A stretch of 64,000 bases of DNA from the NCBI RefSeq assembly GCF_003369915.1, contig NC_046673.1:10462001-10526000 (forward strand), written 5' to 3'. The notes beneath the pieces were generated by a model. That model did no database searches, was not told the origin of the DNA, and saw only the letters and a program-made list of their open reading frames with translations. The DNA is from Drosophila miranda. Taxonomy: Eukaryota; Arthropoda; Insecta; Diptera; Drosophilidae. Positions 57,290 through 64,000 of this stretch are shown piece after piece (positions within the stretch are counted from its first letter, which is position 1; each line of letters starts with the position of its first letter). The translations under genes were made by a program, and so were the position numbers.

Positions 57290-60200
57290 TTGATGATAGA
57301 AATGAAAGATGAGTGAAAGCAATTTTGTTGTTCTGAGACAGTCTGTTGATACTGATTTTATTTAACAGAACTAATTCTATTTACAATCAAAAAAAGGTGC
57401 AAAAAGTTCTGAGTCTGTAAGAATACGGTAGTAATGAGTAATGCTCCAATATCCAACATTAGTTGAGATACATCAAACTCGTACATCGAATTTAGTGTTT
57501 TCTTGCGCCTTGCTCTCTCTCGATGCGTTTTAGTACATCATCCATATTGGTGACCAGCTGTTCGAGAATTTCTTCAATCAGTGTTACGCGATTTGTTAGA
57601 CTAAGAGATAGTAAAGAAAACCAAGGTGATTTCAAATAATAAATGGCACTAATCAAAGTTTCGGAGCTCTTACTGAAATAGTTCCTTGTTTTGAACATCG
57701 GGGGGAACCTCTTCAAAGTAACGGGCGCTGAAAGAGATATTTAGCTAAAATTAAAAAGGGACTGGTAAGTTTACTCTGGTAAATATACTCTGCTTGGGTT
57801 ATGTTTGCTAGCACTTTAGGCTCTTCAAATTCTGCGATCGTGCCATCCACATCAGTCTCATTGACAGAAGCAGTTCGGCGGGTAGGCTGAACCCGTCCCT
57901 TCCGGCCACAGTGGACGATCCAGTAAATGGCTGCAGCCAGCTTCTTATAGATATATGAGCCCAATTGACTGCGCCCTTGGGTAATTTCACTCTTTACCGA
58001 GTTATAAGTTTCCATGATGATGGCTAGGAACATGTTCTAGTGGAATACAACTTATGGTAACCGACAAAACTCATTCGATGTTCAAAGCTTACCAGCAATA
58101 TAAAAAATACAAGTAGAATGTAGGTGAGAAAGTAGATGGGACCCAGCACCCGATTCGCTTGCTCAATGAGATTATATTGAAAATCGCCTAGGATCATGCG
58201 GATCATGGTCAAGACTGAAGTGACGAAGTTATGAAAATCTGGATGCTTAGTGCCGAAGAGCAGAAGACCCAGTTGAGCATAGGCCAAAAAAACAATGCCG
58301 AACATAAGACTGAAGCCAGCCAAGTCTTTGGAGCACTACAAATGTTCAAATAAATCATCAAAAATTACATCTATTGAAATTAAAATATTAAAAAATACCC
58401 TTCTTAATGTAGTTGTAAACTGAACAAGTGTTTTGTTGAAACTGATAAACTTGAATATTTTTATCCATACAAGAAAAGCTAAAATGGCCATCATATCCAC
58501 ATAGATGATGTTCACAAAGCAAAGAACATCGATACTTTGATAGCCCGTGTGCCTCTTGGCATTTCGTGTAAGGGCACCAACTTGGAATGTATGCCAGACG
58601 TTGTAGATCAAGGCCAGGTAGCAAAGCTAGGAGTGGAAAGGTAGATTGCGAAGCGATGATTACAAAAATTGTTACCACTAGTACACTAGTACTGTCGAAG
58701 GAATGGAAAGGTAGATCAGGAAGCGACCAATAATGTTAATATTTACCACTAATACAATAGTGTCGATAACATTTAGCAACGAGCTGTAGTAAATTCTAAT
58801 CCCCGACTTTCTTAATCCATTAATCTCACAGATAGTATAATAAGCGACCATGATATACCAAAATATATAGATCACAGTCATAGTCTGACTGGCATCGTTG
58901 AAGAAAGAATACTGCTTGACAGTTTGCAGATGCGTCTGTGGTATCACACCACCCGTGGGGGGATTTCGGCTAGAAGTCTGCTTGGGAGAGAAGCTTTAAA
59001 TGAGCTGAACTTTAAATCGAAGCTGATCCCTACTTGACGCTTTGAAAGATGTCCGTATTCTTGTTGTACAGATTGAACTCCATCAGACATAGCCTTGAGC
59101 CGCGATCCAGCCAATTATCGTGCCTCAGTTTATTTATCTTCTCCAAATTATCGGCCTTGTCATAGGTCAGATCAGCGATGTAACCACCAGTACTATAGAA
59201 TGCCAGCACTGTCCAAATCGGAGTCGCGTTCAGCTTGCCCATCGTGTAGAACTCTGTACCTTTGTGCGTACCGGTTTTCTCTTCTATCCCCGCCGAATAG
59301 GCGGCGTAGCAGGTGTTGAAGTGTCGTACGAAGTCGTCGCTCACTTGGCAACTCTCCCTGCGGACACGAATCTGCCGAAGGCGCGGGGGACCGAGCAGAA
59401 GGTTCTGGAGCAGATATACGCGACCATGGAGATGTGTGGTTGCTTTCGAGTTTTGTCTAGTACTGGCAGAACCATCAAAACCAGCTCTTTTGTCGTAGAA
59501 AGTTTGCTCGTCCAGCTCGAGGGCTTCAAGCGTGGCGGCTCCACCGATGTCTTCAAGCCCGGCATCTTGTGGTCGTTGTTCAAATTCCCCGTTCCGTTTC
59601 TGGGATTCATCATAATCGCGATCCACATACCCATCCTCCACATTCCAGTGATCCTCGCTGGCCTGACGCAACGCTTCAGCGTTTTCTTTACCGGTTGTAG
59701 TGTCATTTTGTTCTGCTGTAGTTATGGTCAAATCTCCGTGCAATGTTTTTATAAAGTTGTATACCAAATAGTCCCACCAATCTGGGACAGTGAGAATCTT
59801 TTCAAAACAGACCGTAACGGATGGAGCCACAACCATTTCGCGAGTGGAAAATAGTTTCTTTATAGTATCGTTAAAGTAGAACATGTGAGGGTGACGCACA
59901 GACAGAGTTACTGCAACAAAAATTATTTTAATCTTAATAGCGCTTGAGTTTAGAAAAATAGATGCAACATGTTGTTTGCTGACTTTTAAGATCATAGAAA
60001 TGGTTATCGTATTTTAATCTTATCCGAGGTTTCTGAAGTAAGCATAATTGTTTTTATTAAACATGGAAGAATATTTAAAAACATTTTTTTTTTTTGCTAG
60101 AGTTGTTTGAATTTGCATACATGATTGATTAAACATTCGAGTAAACTTTCTAGTAATTATATTGTAATATTTATATATCAGAATATATACCGGTCATTAT

Positions 60201-60847
60201 ACCTTACGGATGTAAACACCTTGAATGTTAATCACCTACTCACCCAATGATGTCAGAACAAGAAATATGATGAACACTCCAAACTCCAGGAGAGCATCGC
60301 GCACTTCCTCATCAGTGGTGTAGAGAATGCGCGTTGATTTTCCTTTTTGGCCTTGGTGTATGTGGACTTCGCGTCCTAATCCATTAGAAAGTGAACCACT
60401 TTTCGGGGTCGCAACCAGTATCCCCTTTTTTCGTCCGAACAAGCCGCGTCTTTCCTCTTTTGCCGTCTCCTCAGTTACACCAGAAGAACGGGTCTGATCC
60501 AGAGGTGGATCTCCACCGGGTTCCGGAGCCTGACCACGGCTCGCGGCTGGTTTCTCTTCAAATGCCGTATTTTTCGCGGAAGGCGGCAGCGACCCTGCAC
60601 GTGCTGACCTTGGAGGCGAAATAGGACTTTGAACCTGTCCATCCGGTCTTTGACCCTGACCCATTGACGCCATTTTTAATGCGAACTTTTCTAAGATATA
60701 TTTCAGTTAAAATTATGCCCCAATTTGTTTGCAAAATCGAGTAAGGACTAAAATAAATCTTGAAGTTTAAGTAAAGATTGCTTGGATCTGGCCCAGGTAT
60801 TCAGAAAATAAAACCAAATCCAGGAAACAACAAGCCGTGTGTCTACA
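57290..60847. repeat. Segmental duplication, right unit (Pkd2-like copy 3)
   Basis: This is the partner of 52255-55814. Reading the two side by side I noticed only about ten differences, including one deleted base in a G run (58957-58962 against 53923-53929). It ends at gccgtgtgtctaca (60847) and is followed by a DINE-like piece. Confidence 0.9.
57492..60673 (-). pseudogene. Polycystin-2-like channel, copy 3, frameshifted
   Basis: It has the same eight exons as copy 2: 60673-60244, 59910-59034, 58977-58747, 58626-58399, 58335-58093, 58036-57789, 57727-57674 and 57600-57492. Exon 3 is 231 rather than 232 bases because the C run coding for the two prolines of PPTGG has six instead of seven bases. 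Read literally, translation stops about ten codons later, near residue 446, so TM2-TM6 and the pore are lost. All other splice sites and frames are intact, so it is a very young pseudogene or a homopolymer sequencing error. In exon 1 it differs from copy 2 at two residues (V to G and D to N), and in exon 2 at one (T to A). Confidence 0.8.
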
Positions 60848-61140
60848 TTCATACCCGATACTCAGTTGGTACAGCTTTTTTTACATGTGTTTCTTTTTCT
60901 CAATTCCCATATTTCCTGTTTTCTATTCTCACCAGCCGTTTTATCTCATTTCCCTCGGCCAGAGCGCGCACACTGCACTAGGAAGAGTGTGTGTGATAAA
61001 GAGTATACGGAGAGCGTAGCGTAGCCAATGCAACTTCATTTGTTCCTTCTGGTTATAATACTGATCCGACTGCAATCTGGTGGTTATGATTCTAAGTTAT
61101 TTAGTTTTTGTATCTTTAAAATTGTAGATGCCACAGGGGG
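60848..61140 (-). mobile_element. DINE-1-like fragment, inverted
   Basis: It begins ttcatacccgatactcagtt at the duplication edge and ends at ttgtagatgccacagggggc. It is truncated inside the family and differs from the element at the other duplication edge (55815). Confidence 0.65.
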
Positions 61141-62040
61141 CGTGGAAAAATATTAAAGAAATCCTAATTGCAAAAGATAAAAAATACATGACTTTGTGAT
61201 GCATTAACATAAATTTGAAACCATTTTCAGGGCAGTTCAGCTTGTGATTTCTTTATAAATAATTTATTTTTTAACCCAAACTAAAATTTGGCTGGCAAAT
61301 AACTAATCAGGGTAGCAACACTTTTCGTTTGTGCGCTTACAGCTGACGCAACCCGATTTGGTTATCGGAACGTTGGCAAGAAATATATTTTTGCGTTTAA
61401 CTGTTCTGGTAACAGAAAAGCGGCCTCATCTAATTCAAAATTTGTTGACCTTTAGCAAGTTAGGCATTTTATGCAAACAAAGGCATTTTTATCACGCTGT
61501 ATTACGAAGCAACCCGCTATTTTTTTTTCAGAATCCATGACAAAATGATACTTATTGATAAGAAATATTTCTGAAGACTGAAAACTTATTGATAAGAAAT
61601 ATTTCTGAAGACTGAAAACTAAAATCAAAAACGAAAAAATAAAGCATAATAAAGCAGAATTTTGGTTGGAATTTGTAGGTGATAAATTGAATTATAATCT
61701 GAGATGATCTGAGTTCGTACGCTTTTAATGTATATAAAATATAGAAAACAAATATTGTATCCTGGTTTTTTTTTAGTCGATTCGATAGTCTTTTTTTTAG
61801 TTAGCTCCATGTTTAGTAAAAAAGATGCGATTCATCCAATTTTTTGTTTTCATAACGATAACAATAAATATGTGGTCGCGAACGTACGACTAAGGCTTAA
61901 TCTAGTAAATGGAAAAATCTGCGAAACGGAACGGAATATTCGAAAGCAGTTCATTTTTTTTTCTCTATTGGTGTTTTTAAATTGAATTTCAAAAATAGTA
62001 TCGAGAAAAAGTAAATGGTCAGAACATATATTTGATCGAT
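61141..62040. other. AT-rich DNA, no supported gene
   Basis: It contains the 34-bp tandem repeat listed below. It may hold the left end of the PIF/Harbinger element, but I could not find its terminal inverted repeat. Confidence 0.35.
61551..61618. repeat. Exact 34-bp tandem duplication
   Basis: The unit starts cttattgataagaaatatt and is present twice with no mismatch (61551-61584 and 61585-61618). Confidence 0.95.
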
Positions 62041-62041
62041 A

Positions 62042-62805
62042 ATGTCTAATAATATTATTACACAATGCAGCAAACAAGAGAACAACAGCAGGCGGCAGGG
62101 TGAAATGGAGTGCCGCGCTTGAGAGCCTGCTGATTGACATATGGCAGGAGAAAATTGAAGATTTGCGCGGACCACGCAAAAATTCAGATGTGTACATGGA
62201 GATGGCCGAGTCCATGAAGGAGGCTGGGCCTGAGCTTGGATGGGGCGAGATAAGGACAAAGCTCGAGAACATGACCAAAAAATACAGGTTAATATTATTG
62301 ACTCTGCCAAATAAAAGATTGTGAAACCTACTATTTTTGTATACTTTGCAGGATTGAAAAAATAAAATTGGACCGAGCGGGGGTGCTCCATCTGGGTGGC
62401 AACATTACGATAAATTAAACTCATTTCTGGGGTGCTACCGGATAAACAACATGGAGCAGAGCACATTGGACAACGACAGTAAGTTTTATTAATTTATTGC
62501 TAAAAAAATATATTTCATTTAAGGTGTTCATTGCAGATCCTGATGAGTACTTTTCGGATATTATTGAGATGGACCTGGACGGATCTTGTAGCTCCAGCAC
62601 CTTGTCTGGGCGTCCGCCAAAGAAAAAGAAAAAGACCGACATTTCGTGGCTGGCAGAGATCGCCCAGGAGCGTGTCGAACAACAAAAGGACCACCACAGA
62701 TAGAAGGAGGAGCACGACGTTAGGCAGGAGAAGATGGTGCAGGACTTGATCAGCACCCAAACAAAATTCGACTTATTAGAAGTTGTAAAAAATAAAAATA
62801 AATAA
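62042..62805 (+). pseudogene. PIF/Harbinger Myb/SANT-like accessory protein, damaged
   Basis: PIF/Harbinger elements encode a Myb/SANT/MADF-like DNA-binding partner of the transposase. From about 62100 the frame reads KWSAALESLLIDIWQEKIED, then MTKKYR, a trihelix/MADF-like domain. An intron (62289-62351, GTTAAT...TTTGCAG) and a second (62482-62535, GTAAGT...TTGCAG) follow. The C-terminal part is acidic, then Lys-rich (PPKKKKKTD). Three lesions are visible: the upstream ATG (62042) is out of frame with the domain, a frame change near 62388 separates LDRAGV from GWQHYDKLNSFLG, and an in-frame TAG at 62701 interrupts the final helix, which otherwise runs to TAA at 62803-62805. It is convergent with the transposase, with stops five bases apart. 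Confidence 0.65.
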
Positions 62806-62809
62806 GTTT

Positions 62810-63994
62810 TTAATTTTCATTACGGTCTACACAATATTTTGCGATTGCAGATCGTATCTGTTCTGCTGACTGATTAAAGTCAGCAGAACTGTTGCTGGTA
62901 TCGGGCTCTTCGCGCTGCTCATTTGTTGCAAGCTCCCAATTTGCATTAATCGCGCTGTTGTGCATATTTAATATATTGTGTAAAATACAACAGCTCATTA
63001 TTATGGCGCTGTTATTTTTGTGGTGGCTATCAAGACCTTTTCCGATTATTCGAAATCTGGCTTTTAAATGGCCAAAAGCATTTTCCACCACTCGCCTAGC
63101 TTTGGAAAGGTTGTCGTTAAACGTGCGCGGTTCCAAAGAGGCGGCTGTGGAAAACGGGTAAGGTTTCATCAGCTTTTTTGGAAACCTAAATGCCGAGTCC
63201 CCGATAAGCACTACAGGGGCGTTCACGCCGTTTATTTCCTTGGCTTTCTCTTTGAGTAATGCCGATGCTTCGATCTGTTTTGCAAGGCTTGACTTCTGGT
63301 ATATCATCGAGTCATTGCACCTTCCTGCAGAGCCGATATTTACATATGTAAATCTGTACCTAAAAAGAATCGGATTTAAATAATTTAAGACATTAAACCA
63401 ACTTGATAAATACATATTTTTGTGCAAGATATTTGCATACCTATAATCCACTAGGGCAAGCAAGACTGTGGAATACCAGCCCTTACAGTTATGGTGGTCT
63501 ACTGCCTCAGCTGCTGGTGGTTTTATTTCGATGTGGCATCCATCTAGAATAAAAAGGAAGTGTATATGTAAACATATTATGGAAGTTCTTAGTAATTTCT
63601 TACCAATTGCACCTAGGCACTGAGGAAATCCAATCGCTTCGAATCCCTTTACGCACTCATCAATTTTGTCGGAAGTTAGGTAATTGGGCGACATGTACTC
63701 CTTCGAAAACTCGTGGATAAGTGCTCTGCAAAACTCGTGAAGGAGCTGTTTGGAGCCACACCGAAAAGCCTGCCAACTGTTCGGTACTCAGAGGACGAGC
63801 CCAAAGTGTATAGCGCAATGGCGATGCGCTTTTCCAAAGGAATTGCAGCTCGGCAGTTGGTGTCCTTCTTTCGCAGCACTTCAAGCCGATTCACTAAAAT
63901 ATCAAAGCAGGGCCTCTCCATTCGGAAACTCTCTTTGAAAAACGCCTCGTTGTTTTCTGGTACATCTTTCTCCCAAAATGTCCCGAACCGCTTC
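62810..63994 (-). CDS. PIF/Harbinger DDE transposase (partial at window edge)
   Basis: This is a DDE_Tnp_4 transposase. Exons read from the right: 63994-63604, 63543-63441 and 63359-62810, with introns of 60 and 81 bp. Splicing rebuilds the motif GAIDGCHIEIKPP (first D), then VNIGSAGRCNDSM, VVLIGDSAF (second D), FNDNLSKARRVVENAFGHLKARF (E) and a helical tail ending DRNEN. The helix-turn-helix-like N-terminal part reads EYRTVGRLFGVAP. Near 63745 the frame changes between GVAPNS and LHEFCRALIHEFSKEY, so there is at least one frameshift. At 63995 a ttttag suggests an acceptor, so the true start lies beyond the window. Apart from that frameshift the catalytic part is open. Confidence 0.8.
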
Positions 63995-64000
63995 TAAAAC

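Noticed and set aside
63360-63603. Apparent insertions disrupting the PIF transposase (extra residues after GAIG and after VDYR)
   Set aside because: They are two short introns with good GT-AG borders; splicing restores GAIDGCHIEI and DYRYRFTYVNIG.

Overview
The window is nuclear DNA of a drosophilid fly. Genes are split by short GT-AG introns, and I recognise three Drosophila proteins by sequence: Grip84 (gamma-tubulin complex component 2), carnation (Vps33A) and Tao kinase. The DNA is full of short interspersed elements with TATACCCGATACTCA ends and a (GTCY)n core, the look of DINE-1/mini-me/ISY helitron-derived elements. Together with a Bilbo/LOA-type retrotransposon this suggests the obscura group, but I cannot prove the species. 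From memory, the D. melanogaster orthologs of these three genes lie close together near the base of the X, so the window probably comes from the matching, repeat-rich arm base (inference).

Layout. 1-11.8 kb: repeat debris, including two near-identical 1.1-kb DINE-type copies in inverted orientation (3077-4196 and 8603-9740), a 16-bp AT minisatellite and a decayed coding-like stretch (9770-10646). 11.8-17.1 kb: Grip84 on the minus strand, seven exons. 17.8-20.1 kb: carnation on the plus strand, two exons. 21.5-31.9 kb: Tao on the minus strand, with 12 coding exons (23288-28192), a long 3' UTR and a long 5' region. A retroelement fragment sits in the Tao intron that splits the kinase domain, and a fold-back element lies upstream. 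32.5-41.5 kb: mobile-element graveyard with a LOA/Bilbo-type element with intact ORF1, piggyBac-like and hAT/BED remnants, a perfect 30-bp hairpin and a second non-LTR endonuclease fragment. 41.7-45.7 kb: an unrecognised minus-strand gene, best modelled as four exons encoding about 875 aa, with Cys-rich ends and a long Met/Gly/Gln/Pro repeat region. 46.5-60.7 kb: three polycystin-2 (Pkd2/amo)-like channel genes. Copy 1 is on plus; copies 2 and 3 are on minus in a nearly identical tandem duplication of about 5.03-kb period. Copy 3 carries a one-base deletion that should truncate it before the pore. 61-64 kb: a PIF/Harbinger element with a DDE transposase gene and a damaged Myb/SANT-like accessory gene in convergent order.

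The conserved genes act in separate processes: microtubule nucleation (Grip84), late endosome/lysosome fusion (car) and Hippo/microtubule signalling (Tao). The Pkd2-like cluster and the repeat-rich gene next to it look like fast-evolving, perhaps male-germline-related additions (inference; amo of D. melanogaster acts in sperm). All exon coordinates come from reading splice sites and reading phase by eye. No alignment or database search was run.
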